NCBI GenBank assembly: GCA_043801445.1
Contig: JAZDMB010000003.1
Coordinates: forward strand, 1 to 64,000
From: JAZDFP01 sp043801445
GTDB lineage: Bacteria > Planctomycetota > MHYJ01 > JACQXL01
Length of the DNA: 64,000 nt
Direction of reading: 5' to 3'
Each line of letters begins with the position of its first letter. Within the stretch, counting starts at the first letter, position 1. Positions 25,821 to 33,719 of the stretch are shown here, piece after piece. Both the position numbers and the translations under genes were made by a program. The notes beneath the pieces were generated by a model. It made no database searches. It saw only the letters and a list, made by a program, of their open reading frames with translations, and was not told the DNA's origin.

Positions 25821-26180
25821 TTATTGCCTACTGCCTTTTTCTATACAGCAAACCGCATCAATACCTCCACGTGTATTATATATTGTTTTTACCGATAAGT
25901 ATTTTGGCTTGATGGACTGATATAGGTCTTTGAATATGCGGTCGGTTGCCATCTCCTGAAAAATGCCGACATTACGAAATGAGACGAAATAATATTTAAG
26001 GCTTTTGAGTTCAATACATAGTTTACCGGGAATGTATTCAACAATGACGGTGGCAATATCAGGCAATCCCGAAAAGGGGCATACGGCTGAAAATTCTTTG
26101 GTGGTGTATTGAATGAGTTGCTTTTCACCTTTATATGGAAAGGTTTCTAATAGCTGTGGTTGAATCTTATCAGGTTTCAT
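25821..26180 (-). CDS. queF: preQ0 reductase QueF
   Basis: 119 aa, single-domain type. It reduces 7-cyano-7-deazaguanine to preQ1 in queuosine synthesis using NADPH. Cys34 and Asp41 of VCPFSGLPD match the catalytic pair, and ELKSLKYYFVSFRN is the NADPH-binding QueF motif. Glu76 is present. The neighbouring residue that is His in most QueF (FHE) is Gln75 here (FQE). Whether this marks a natural subclass or altered activity cannot be told. It is the last gene of the sel-KOW run, 16 bp after the KOW gene, and convergent with mnmE. Confidence 0.87.
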   Translation of the reverse strand: MKPDKIQPQLLETFPYKGEKQLIQYTTKEFSAVCPFSGLPDIATVIVEYIPGKLCIELKSLKYYFVSFRNVGIFQEMATDRIFKDLYQSIKPKYLSVKTIYNTRGGIDAVCCIEKGSRQ

Positions 26181-26196
26181 TGGTTAATAATTGATT

Positions 26197-27327
26197 TTAT
26201 TCTTCCAGTAATTCTACATTGGCTCTGGGGATGATGGCTGTTTTGCCATCAGGTAAGACAGCTTCCAATACCCGTGCCGGGCTTTCGGTTTCTATTTTAA
26301 TAAGTTCATTCGGAAGTGATTTGACACGGGCAAGTGTGCCGAAATACGGTTCGCGAATGATGCGAATCTGGTCGCCTTCTTTTAATGCACCCGGTTCCCA
26401 GCCCTCAGCAGTACCTTCTTTCGTCTGTTTTAATAAGGGGTCAGATATAATAATTTCAGGCCTGATAACACCGGCTCTAATCTGAGTGGCACCGCTTATA
26501 GAAGCCTTTTTACCTTGCTTGGATACAAGTAATTCAAATGTTTTATGAGCCATATTTATTCGTCCGAATCCTTCAGTGAGAACTAATGTTAACCCGATTT
26601 TTTCAGTGCCTGTAATGGCTACTCCCAAATCATAGCCTAATAACTCCTTGAGGTCTTTATCATCAAAACCACCCACGACAATGCCTTTAACACCTACTTT
26701 AATTGCCTTCTTTAATGCGGCGCTGGATACATATGAACCGCCGATAATGATTTTATCTTTGTGTTCCGGTAAAATCAAATCGGTTGATAATTCCTGTTCA
26801 GGATTTTTAACTATGACCTGGATAATACCGCTTATTTCTCCGCCAATGCCAAAAATACCTTGAATAAAACTGCAATATGTCTCTACGACCGCTCCTTCTT
26901 TTTCCAATATCTGGACTACTTCACCATCAATATATGCTTTTAATTCCAAAGGTTGTGGTTCTTCTCTAAGAAGGACTTGACCGGTGATTTCAGATATGCT
27001 TTCTATGGTGCCTTTTATAGGCGATTTTACTAATGTTTTAAACCATTTTATGAGTGGTTTGCTTTCGGCTATTGGTTCATCTTTGTTCATGTTATCCTTT
27101 TCCCTTTTGAGCATATAATGGCGGATGTCTTCCGGCGCAATAGAAAGAAGATTAACCACATTAATGGTATGAACCTTACCCGGTAGCTCTGTTCTGGCAA
27201 TGACAGTATCACTGTTTACTATTTGCCCAACTTTAACCAAGATATTTCCTTGAATAGGCAGGATTCTCTTTTTACGGATGACAGTTCTTCCTGTAACTCT
27301 TAAGCCCGGTGTATATGCATGTCCCAT
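26197..27327 (-). CDS. conserved protein with barrel-sandwich and KOW-like segments
   Basis: 376 aa. The start is supported by AAGGAGT. Residues about 1-60 resemble a barrel-sandwich hybrid (TPGLRVTGRTVIRKKRILPIQGNILVKVGQ). Residues 95-160 again look lipoyl/RnfC-like (VKSPIKGTIESIS...IDGEVVQILEKEGAVV). A Gly-rich alpha/beta part follows (GVKGIVVGGFDDKDLKELLG). The C-terminus has a KOW-like barrel (GALKEGDQIRIIREPYFGTLARVKSLP). It lies between tRNA-Sec and queF. I recall such proteins near MutL-type ASKHA proteins in other bacteria, and one is encoded 6 kb upstream here. Function is unknown. Confidence 0.65.
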   Translation of the reverse strand: MGHAYTPGLRVTGRTVIRKKRILPIQGNILVKVGQIVNSDTVIARTELPGKVHTINVVNLLSIAPEDIRHYMLKREKDNMNKDEPIAESKPLIKWFKTLVKSPIKGTIESISEITGQVLLREEPQPLELKAYIDGEVVQILEKEGAVVETYCSFIQGIFGIGGEISGIIQVIVKNPEQELSTDLILPEHKDKIIIGGSYVSSAALKKAIKVGVKGIVVGGFDDKDLKELLGYDLGVAITGTEKIGLTLVLTEGFGRINMAHKTFELLVSKQGKKASISGATQIRAGVIRPEIIISDPLLKQTKEGTAEGWEPGALKEGDQIRIIREPYFGTLARVKSLPNELIKIETESPARVLEAVLPDGKTAIIPRANVELLEE

Positions 27328-27425
27328 AATACTCCTTAATTAATTATTAGTTATTGATTATGAACATAACGCATAATTTATAATTCAATACCTTATAGTC
27401 AAGATTTATCTGGTATAATAGCAAT

Positions 27426-27519
27426 TGGCGGAGGCGTGTAGGAATCGAACCTACCTATCCGCAAACGCGAATACGCTGGCTTTGAAGGCCAGGAGGGCCA
27501 CCAGACCCATTTCACCTCC
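27426..27519 (-). tRNA. selC: tRNA-Sec (anticodon UCA)
   Basis: 94 nt including an encoded CCA. The acceptor GGAGGTG pairs with CGCCTCC. The anticodon loop is CTTCAAA with TCA at 27483-27485. The variable arm is long (CGTATTCGC...GCGGATA) and the T loop is GGTTCGATTCC. It lies 69 bp downstream of selB on the same strand, inside the selenocysteine gene cluster. This is the decoding tRNA for UGA-directed selenocysteine. Confidence 0.95.
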
Positions 27520-27534
27520 ATTTGCTAAAATTAA

Positions 27535-27597
27535 AACACGAATGAAAACAAATCACACGAATAAGAAATTACATTCGTGATATTCGTGTTAACTCAG
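27535..27597. repeat. CACGAAT/ATTCGTG inverted repeat at the 3' end of selB
   Basis: AACACGAATGAAAACAAATC pairs loosely with GTGATATTCGTGTTAACTC. This is the same family as 6995-7090. The right part overlaps the end of selB (LS stop). Confidence 0.65.
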
Positions 27598-29544
27598 TAC
27601 CCTTACATCTCCTACCCGTTTGGTTATCTTAATACTATCTAAATACTCCAATAAAGGTATAGCATATTTTCGGGAAGTGTTCAATAGTTTAGTGAACTCT
27701 CCCGGCCTGATATTTTCATGCTCTTTGAAATAATCATTAAGAATCTTAGTTACTTTATCTATTGCCTTCTTATGCATAATTATTTCTTCAGGTAAATCTA
27801 CCAAAAATTCCATTTCCTTTAGAATATTAATTATTTCTTCTGCAGGCTTGAGTTTTATATTTAAAGTCTGCGCTATATTCTCAAGCCTGGGCGGATTGAA
27901 GAGATTATCTAAATAAATATTTTCTATCCTCTGTCGTAATTGTTCCTGCTTAGCAGTCAATTGAATTGAATACTGAGAAAGCCTTATTGAATTACCTGTT
28001 AACTGAATTACATTATCCTTTGCCAGTTCACCCAGCGCCATATCAAGAAACTCTTTTCCCGCAGGTATTTTATCCAGAAACTGTTTTATTTCTTTAAGCG
28101 GAATATTTAACCTTAATGGTTGTTTTGGATATAAGTCATTTAATGTTTGAATTATGCTATCCTTTAAAAGATTAAAATTATGAATGTGCATTATACGTCC
28201 CGATGCCTTCGGATACGGGACGCTCCGTATCGTAGCATCGGAGCGGACCGGTTTAGAGGCAATAGTTATGATTTCTCCTCTTTCATCCAGTTTTTTCAGA
28301 GTAGTTTCTATCTCATAAAGCGGCAAATTAACCTTATCAGCAATTATTTTGGAATCAAGGGTGTTAAGACCAGCATTCATTAATACCTGAATGATTGATT
28401 CCTCAGACGTGGCGGATTCCATTGATTCTAATTGCTGGACTACTTCAGATTGAAACCGTTTGTGTTTAACCGGATGTGCATCAGTAATCTTTCCACCGCC
28501 AATCAAAACCATTGGCGCATACAAACGAACAATAAAACGGTCATCTTTGACTATTACCAGCGGTGACTCGGACTTGAATTGAATTACGCCGTGCTGTCCG
28601 GGCTCAAGCCTGTCTTTATCAAGCAAAATTATCCTGCCTAAGAATTCACCTGTTCCAATATGTAATCTCACCCGGGTATTATTTTTAAGTGGATATAAAC
28701 TATTAGGCATAATTTCAATACCCGCATCAAAGATGTTGGTCGGCTCCACATAACCCCGTGCAGATAATGTGTTGCCTCTTATCAGTTCTTCTTTTTTCAC
28801 TCCGGCTAAATTTATACCCACACGTTGACCAGCCACGGCTTGGGTTGCTTTACCGCGATGAGATTGTATCTGTCTGATGCGGACATCTTTTTTCTGGGGC
28901 AGGATTACCAGGTGGTCATCAACTTTTAAGATACCGCTTATTAACGTGCCTGTAATAACGGTCCCTGACCCGCTCATCGTAAAAACACGGTCAATCGGCA
29001 ATCGCACCGGTAAATCTTTACTACGTTGTGGAATACCCGGCGACAAATCATCTATGGCTTGAATAAGTTCAGTGATACCTGAACCAGTTATTGCCGAGAC
29101 TTTAATAATCGGAGATTTTTCCATGAAACTATCTTTAACGAATTCTTTAACTTCTTTAGTTACTTCTTCTATCCTCTCATTATCAACAAGGTCAACTTTA
29201 CTAAGAACGATAATACCGATTTTGAGAGCCAATAATTTCAGGATGTCAAAATGTTCCTGCGTCTGCGGTTTGATTCCTTCATTAGCATCAACCAGAAACA
29301 GAACCAAATCAATGGTATTGATACCGGTGAGCATATTTTTGATAAAACGCTCGTGACCCGGTACATCAATCACCTGGGCACAGCGGCCGCTGGGAAGTAT
29401 AAAATTAGCAAACCCGATATCTATGGTCATCTCACGTTCTTTTTCTTCTTTCAAACGGTCAGGGTCAATACCGCTGAGTGCCTTGATTAAAGTGCTTTTA
29501 CCGTGGTCAACATGACCTGCTGTTCCAAGAAGAATATAATCCAT
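27589..29544 (-). CDS. selB: selenocysteine-specific elongation factor SelB
   Basis: 651 aa. It delivers Sec-tRNA(Sec) to the ribosome at UGA codons marked by a SECIS. EF-Tu-like GTPase: GTAGHVDHGKSTL, switch II DVPGHERFIKNM, LSKVDLV. Domains II-III follow (about 175-370). Four C-terminal winged helices, used for SECIS RNA binding, extend from about 375 to the end (RPGEFTKLLNTSRKYAIPLLEYLD). Residues about 432-449 (PVRSDATIRSVPYPKASG) come from an in-frame GC-rich palindrome at the junction between winged-helix units. It follows the YedF-like gene and precedes tRNA-Sec. Confidence 0.95.
   Translation of the reverse strand: MDYILLGTAGHVDHGKSTLIKALSGIDPDRLKEEKEREMTIDIGFANFILPSGRCAQVIDVPGHERFIKNMLTGINTIDLVLFLVDANEGIKPQTQEHFDILKLLALKIGIIVLSKVDLVDNERIEEVTKEVKEFVKDSFMEKSPIIKVSAITGSGITELIQAIDDLSPGIPQRSKDLPVRLPIDRVFTMSGSGTVITGTLISGILKVDDHLVILPQKKDVRIRQIQSHRGKATQAVAGQRVGINLAGVKKEELIRGNTLSARGYVEPTNIFDAGIEIMPNSLYPLKNNTRVRLHIGTGEFLGRIILLDKDRLEPGQHGVIQFKSESPLVIVKDDRFIVRLYAPMVLIGGGKITDAHPVKHKRFQSEVVQQLESMESATSEESIIQVLMNAGLNTLDSKIIADKVNLPLYEIETTLKKLDERGEIITIASKPVRSDATIRSVPYPKASGRIMHIHNFNLLKDSIIQTLNDLYPKQPLRLNIPLKEIKQFLDKIPAGKEFLDMALGELAKDNVIQLTGNSIRLSQYSIQLTAKQEQLRQRIENIYLDNLFNPPRLENIAQTLNIKLKPAEEIINILKEMEFLVDLPEEIIMHKKAIDKVTKILNDYFKEHENIRPGEFTKLLNTSRKYAIPLLEYLDSIKITKRVGDVRVLS
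28197..28251. repeat. GC-rich palindromic insertion in selB
   Basis: CGTCCCGATGCCTTCGG, ATACGGGACGCTCCGTAT and GCATCGGAGCGGACCGG form overlapping hairpins (ATACGGGACG / CGCTCCGTAT; GATGC / GCATC). The frame of selB is kept. Confidence 0.8.
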
Positions 29545-29611
29545 ATGGTTAAGTTATAAAGTGTTTCGATCCCTAACAAGACTACTTCAATGAACCTTGT
29601 CCCGTAAGGGG

Positions 29612-29947
29612 TCAGATAGTTATTACTTGTTCTGACTCCATTAAGTTAGCAACTATTTCTTGCATACCACTAACGCGTCCGGTGATAACTTTATCCTTTA
29701 GTTTAAAGAATTCTATACAAGTTCCACAGGCTATAATATCTACTCCAGCTTTTGAAAGTTCATCCATAGCATCCATGACCGGCGATTCTTTGGTTATTAA
29801 CTTCACTGCCGAGTTATATAAAATAATTGTATCCGGCTTATTTTTGTTCGCCCAAAGTGTTCTCAGGAAAATCCCCATTAGTTTTTTCCCTAATACTTTA
29901 TTGCCATTACCTAACGACTCACTATTAATAATAAGAGATTTTTTCAT
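29612..29947 (-). CDS. yedF: YedF-like selenium metabolism protein (DsrE domain only)
   Basis: 111 aa. It matches the C-terminal DsrE/DsrF-like domain of the selenium-associated YedF family (LIINSESLGNGNKVLGKKLM, DTIILYNSAVKLIT, GVDIIACGTCIEFF with the conserved Cys). Full-length YedF usually has an N-terminal TusA domain, which is absent here. The family tracks with selenium use, and this copy lies between selA and selB. A role in selenium or sulfur transfer is assumed, not shown. AAGGAG precedes the ATG. Confidence 0.82.
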   Translation of the reverse strand: MKKSLIINSESLGNGNKVLGKKLMGIFLRTLWANKNKPDTIILYNSAVKLITKESPVMDAMDELSKAGVDIIACGTCIEFFKLKDKVITGRVSGMQEIVANLMESEQVITI

Positions 29948-30104
29948 AATTTTTGACTCCTTTTGTTGGGATTAATCTTAAAATCTGGAAGGATTATAAC
30001 CAACGGCTATAATAAAAGTAGTGGTTGCCTCAGCCGAAGCCTCGCTTGGATTGGTATGACTTGATATATTTATCTGACATAATTATGTGTTTTTCGTTTA
30101 GGAA

Positions 30105-31553
30105 TCACTTCTCCGACAAGGCGTTAATTATTTCGGTTTCTTCGTCTTCCTGAATAGTTCTCATATCTAACAAAATCTTGTTATCTTTTAGACGAGTAAA
30201 AATAGGTATTTCCCGTTCCCTGAGTTTTTCAGCTAATTTTTGGGATGAGATTGTTTTAGATTTTAGTGCAATGGCTTTAGTAGGTATAGTATATCCGGCC
30301 AGAGATCCGCTGCCGGCTTGAGAATATTCATCAATAATTTTCACTTCTAATTTAGGATTCAGGGATTCTAATTTATTCTTTAGTGTGTTAGCACGTTCCT
30401 GAAGGGTTTTTATATCAGTAGTAAGCATTCTTATCGTCGGATTAAGTTGTAATACTGTTTCTTTGTCTCTGAATAATTTCAACGTTTCCTCAAGGGCAAT
30501 CAGAGTAAGTTTAGAGACTCGGAATGCCCTGTATAATGGATTTCTCCTGATTAGCTCAATATATTTTTTCTTGCCAATAATGATGCCGCCTTGCGGTCCT
30601 CCCATTAATTTGTCAGCGCTAAAGCAAATTACATCCATTCCAGCTTTAATACTGTCAGATACCAATGGCTCATCTGCTAATCCATAAGGAGTCAGATTAA
30701 CTAATGCGCCTGAGCCAATGTCATCTATAACAGGTAATTTGTATTTATGACCTAATTTAACCAGTTTTTCAATAGGAACATTTGAGGTGAAACCAACAAT
30801 TCTGAAATTGCTGGTATGAACCCGCAGTAGGGCACCTGTTTCAGGTGTAATGGCATTTTCGTAGTCTTTAAGATGAGTGCGGTTGGTAGTGCCGACACCT
30901 TTCAATTTCGCCATGCTGATTTCCATAATATCAGGTATGCGGAAAGACCCTCCGATTTCTACCATCTGACCGCGTGAGCAGATTATGTTCTTACCTTTGG
31001 CAAGGGTATTAAGGATAAGGATAGTTGCCGCAGCATTATTATTCACGACCGTTGCGGCTTCGGCACCGGTAATTTCGCAGAGTAGTTCCTCAATAGTTTT
31101 ATCTCGGTCTTTTCTCAAACCGGTTTTGAGGTCAATTGCTAAACGTGTGTAACCTCTTAAATATTTATTAAATGAATCCACAGCTTGAGGCGGTAGAACT
31201 GCCCGTCCCAAACCTGTGTGTAAGACAATTCCTGTAGCGTTAATTACCTTACGAAATTGTGGTATCATTTTATTATGCACTTTATTTTCTATTTGAGAGA
31301 AAATCTCATTCTTATCAGGCAACCCGAAATTATCAACTTCTGATTTATCTAACGCCTTAATTTTTTGGCGAAGTGTCTCCAAAACATTACGAGTTATTCC
31401 CACAACCATAGAACGCGGAAAAGAAGACAAAAGGGCAGTGGTTTTATTAAACTGAAGCATCTCCTCGGTAGACGGTATTTCCCTTAAGATAGATTGTTTC
31501 CCCGCCTGAACGGCAAGGTCGGGCAGGTGTTTAGACACGATGATTCTTCTCAT
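30105..31553 (-). CDS. selA: L-seryl-tRNA(Sec) selenium transferase
   Basis: 482 aa PLP enzyme converting Ser-tRNA(Sec) to Sec-tRNA(Sec) with selenophosphate. Typical bacterial SelA motifs are present: RKVINATGIVLHTGLGRAVL, AATVVNNNAAATILIL, SRGQMVEIGGSFRIPDIM, and the PLP-Lys motif FSADKLMGGPQGG. The N-terminal helix EIPSTEEML is preceded by about 22 extra residues containing HLPDLAVQAGK, encoded by a GC-rich palindrome (31501-31529). The gene starts one base after the selD stop (TAA-T-ATG), so translation is coupled. Confidence 0.95.
   Translation of the reverse strand: MRRIIVSKHLPDLAVQAGKQSILREIPSTEEMLQFNKTTALLSSFPRSMVVGITRNVLETLRQKIKALDKSEVDNFGLPDKNEIFSQIENKVHNKMIPQFRKVINATGIVLHTGLGRAVLPPQAVDSFNKYLRGYTRLAIDLKTGLRKDRDKTIEELLCEITGAEAATVVNNNAAATILILNTLAKGKNIICSRGQMVEIGGSFRIPDIMEISMAKLKGVGTTNRTHLKDYENAITPETGALLRVHTSNFRIVGFTSNVPIEKLVKLGHKYKLPVIDDIGSGALVNLTPYGLADEPLVSDSIKAGMDVICFSADKLMGGPQGGIIIGKKKYIELIRRNPLYRAFRVSKLTLIALEETLKLFRDKETVLQLNPTIRMLTTDIKTLQERANTLKNKLESLNPKLEVKIIDEYSQAGSGSLAGYTIPTKAIALKSKTISSQKLAEKLREREIPIFTRLKDNKILLDMRTIQEDEETEIINALSEK
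31501..31529. repeat. GC-rich palindromic insertion at the start of selA
   Basis: CCCGCCTGAACGGCAAGG followed by TCGGGCAGG: CCCGCCTG / CGGGCAGG-type arms as in mnmE and 50515-50550. It encodes PDLAVQAGK in the selA N-terminus. Confidence 0.7.
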
Positions 31554-31554
31554 A

Positions 31555-32598
31555 TTAATTTATTATAATTTGTTTCCGACCTCTTTTAATTACCTCTCCA
31601 ATAACAGTTGCTTGTTTAATACCTTTATCACCGAGTTGTTTTAATAATAATTGAACCTTATCCTGAGCAACACTTATTAATAATCCTCCTGATGTCTGCG
31701 GGTCAAACAGTAGATTGATAACTTCCTCAGGTAATTTCTTTTGTATGCTGACGTTGGACAAATAGAAGTTTTTGTTATTGAATGTGCCGCCGGGAACAAA
31801 TCCCTTTTTGGAAAGAGCCAGTGCTTGTGGGAAATACGTAATTGCTTTATGGTCGAGCGCAATACTGATATTACTATTGACTGCCATCATATAACTATGC
31901 CCGATTAAACTAAAACCGGTGATATCCGTGCAGGCATTAACCCCAATTTTCTGCATTATCTTTGAAGCGTCACGGTTCAAAGTCAACATTGATTTAATTA
32001 CCGGGCCCATCTTGTTAGATGAAACTTTTCCGCCTTTAAGCGCAGAAGTGAATACGCCGGTGCCGATTGGTTTGGTAAGTATCAAGCTGTCACCAACTCG
32101 TGCATTAGAATTGGTAATGATTTTATCAGGATGAATTATGCCTGTAACTGCCAATCCGTATTTTAATTCTATATCGTTAATGGTGTGTCCGCCGACTAAA
32201 ACCGCACCTGCTTCCTGTACCTTACTGATACCGCCTTTTAATATTTCTCTTAAAATTGTTATGGGGAATTTTTGTGAAGGGAAGCCAACCACGTTCATTG
32301 CGGTTATCGGCTTTCCACCCATAGCATAGATATCGCTTAAGGCATTAGTTGCGGCAATCTGACCGAAAAGAAAGGGATCATCAACAATGGGAGGAAAAAA
32401 ATCTACGGTTTGAATAATCGCAATATCAGGGGATAATTTATAGATACCTGCATCATCAGGTTTCTCTAAACCGACAAGAAGATTAGGATGTTTTTTTATG
32501 GGTAATCCACAGAGGGCTTTGGCTAAAATACTGGGACTAAGTTTAGCGGCGCAACCACCACTCTGAACCGTTTGAGTAAGCCTGACATTTTTAAGCAT
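31555..32598 (-). CDS. selD: selenide, water dikinase (selenophosphate synthase), Cys form
   Basis: 347 aa, AIRS/PurM-fold enzyme making selenophosphate from selenide and ATP. The active site SGGCAAKLSP has Cys16 and Lys19, matching the Cys17/Lys20 spacing of E. coli SelD. It is therefore a Cys, not Sec, version. Further motifs: IQTVDFFPPIVDDPFLFGQIAATNALSDIYAMGG and GGHTINDIELKYGLAVTG. The start ATG is 20 bases after the TAA that ends the candidate selenoprotein frame. The selA start follows at once, so selD and selA are one unit. Confidence 0.95.
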   Translation of the reverse strand: MLKNVRLTQTVQSGGCAAKLSPSILAKALCGLPIKKHPNLLVGLEKPDDAGIYKLSPDIAIIQTVDFFPPIVDDPFLFGQIAATNALSDIYAMGGKPITAMNVVGFPSQKFPITILREILKGGISKVQEAGAVLVGGHTINDIELKYGLAVTGIIHPDKIITNSNARVGDSLILTKPIGTGVFTSALKGGKVSSNKMGPVIKSMLTLNRDASKIMQKIGVNACTDITGFSLIGHSYMMAVNSNISIALDHKAITYFPQALALSKKGFVPGGTFNNKNFYLSNVSIQKKLPEEVINLLFDPQTSGGLLISVAQDKVQLLLKQLGDKGIKQATVIGEVIKRGRKQIIIN

Positions 32599-32618
32599 AG
32601 TATCAATCAGTGCACCGC

Positions 32619-33635
32619 TTACTCCTGTTGTTTCTCACATTTCAACTCACCAAGTATTTTATCTTTGTACGATAATATTGCTGTATAAGGAGGCGTTGCA
32701 CCCTTTCTTACTCCGCCGGAGTAATCGTCAAAACCTTTACCTCAGCACCCAGGGAAAGCCCCCTTGGGAACTGCTGGGAGATTATTTGAATCTTTTATTT
32801 CTATCTGTGGCGATAAAGAAGGAAAAATGTTGAAATATTCTTCATTGCTGCTGCCATATACTTTGATTGAGCCATAAGATACAGTAACCTTGTCATTATT
32901 AGCCGTAAACTGGAAATCCATCCTGAAAGACGCACCCCATTTAATCGCTGTTACCTTTTTTTGACCCTCAGAATTAAGTTCATCTGTTATTTCAACAGAT
33001 TGCATTCCATTTTGTTTAATCGTAACATGGCTTGTTCCTTCCCTCATATAACCTAACCAAAATGTATAAATACCACAGGGCAAAGGTATATTTTTATCAT
33101 TTGCCACATCAATATAAATATCATCAAAGTTGAGAATAGCATAGTCTAATTTACTTTGGCACTTAAAGTTACTAATGAAATCTAATATTCCATATTTGCC
33201 GTCATAAGGTGTTAAGGAAATTTGGTCACCTTTTGGGGCTACTTTACACTCGTATAGTTTTTTATTAATGCTGACAATTTTACTTAGCGGAACGCCATAA
33301 GGTGATTTCCCAAAAACCATCAAATCAGTTCCTATCTCGTTATATTCCCCATTGCCATTTTCATCTATTAAAGTTAATTCAATACCTTCAATTTTTCCTG
33401 TTGCAAAAACAGTAAATTCTGTTGGCACGTGTTTGGGCGTTTGCATTAAGGTTGGTGTTAATATTTTTATGCGACTATTTGATTTGTTATTAGCTTTATT
33501 AACCAATGAAAGCGGGAAATCCATCCAATTTTTTCCATTAATTGGTTGAGTCTCACTGGTTGTCTGCAAATTTATGTTAGATGTGGTGATTGCCAATGAT
33601 AAAAAAACTGCAGTTACGATTAAAACATTTTTCAT
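32619..33635 (-). CDS. candidate exported selenoprotein with Gly-Cys-Sec-Gly motif
   Basis: A 297-residue frame ends at a TGA at 32742-32744. Reading that TGA as selenocysteine extends it by 40 residues to a TAA at 32619-32621, giving 338 aa with Sec298. Residues 1-17 look like a signal peptide (MKNVLIVTAVFLSLAIT). The body is beta-rich with a Ca-loop-like DENGNGEYNE (about 92-101). The end reads VPKGAFPGC-U-GKGFDDYSGGVRKG and then PPYTAILSYKDKILGEL. A GCUG motif resembles the redox tail of thioredoxin reductases. The 7-bp stem with GGC loop lies 24 nt after the UGA. The gene heads the sel operon under its own promoter, with GAGGG before the ATG. The family is not recognised. The alternative is a plain stop with a chance open frame. 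Confidence 0.62.
32708..32724 (-). promoter_or_regulatory. candidate bacterial SECIS stem-loop
   Basis: On the minus strand, TTACTCC-GGC-GGAGTAA: a perfect 7-bp stem with a 3-nt loop starting with G. The loop begins 24 nt after the in-frame UGA. This fits the usual bacterial SECIS rules (loop 3-14 nt with G among the first two, about 16-37 nt from UGA). Confidence 0.6.
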
Positions 33636-33673
33636 ATCCCTCCCCCTTATTTATTTTTTAATATAACTGTATT

Positions 33674-33702
33674 AATATAAATATGATATATGGAATTGTC
33701 AA
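33674..33702 (-). promoter_or_regulatory. sigma-70-type promoter for the sel operon
   Basis: On the minus strand, TTGACA (33697-33702), a 17-bp spacer, and TATATT (33674-33679). It sits in the gap after the mutL-like gene and about 38 bp before the candidate selenoprotein start, so the sel genes can be transcribed independently of the upstream HD-GYP operon. Confidence 0.65.
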
Positions 33703-33719
33703 TGAAAATCAGACTATTT

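Noticed and set aside
31555..32598. SelD as a selenoprotein
   Set aside because: Its catalytic position is a Cys codon (SGGCAAK), with no in-frame TGA.
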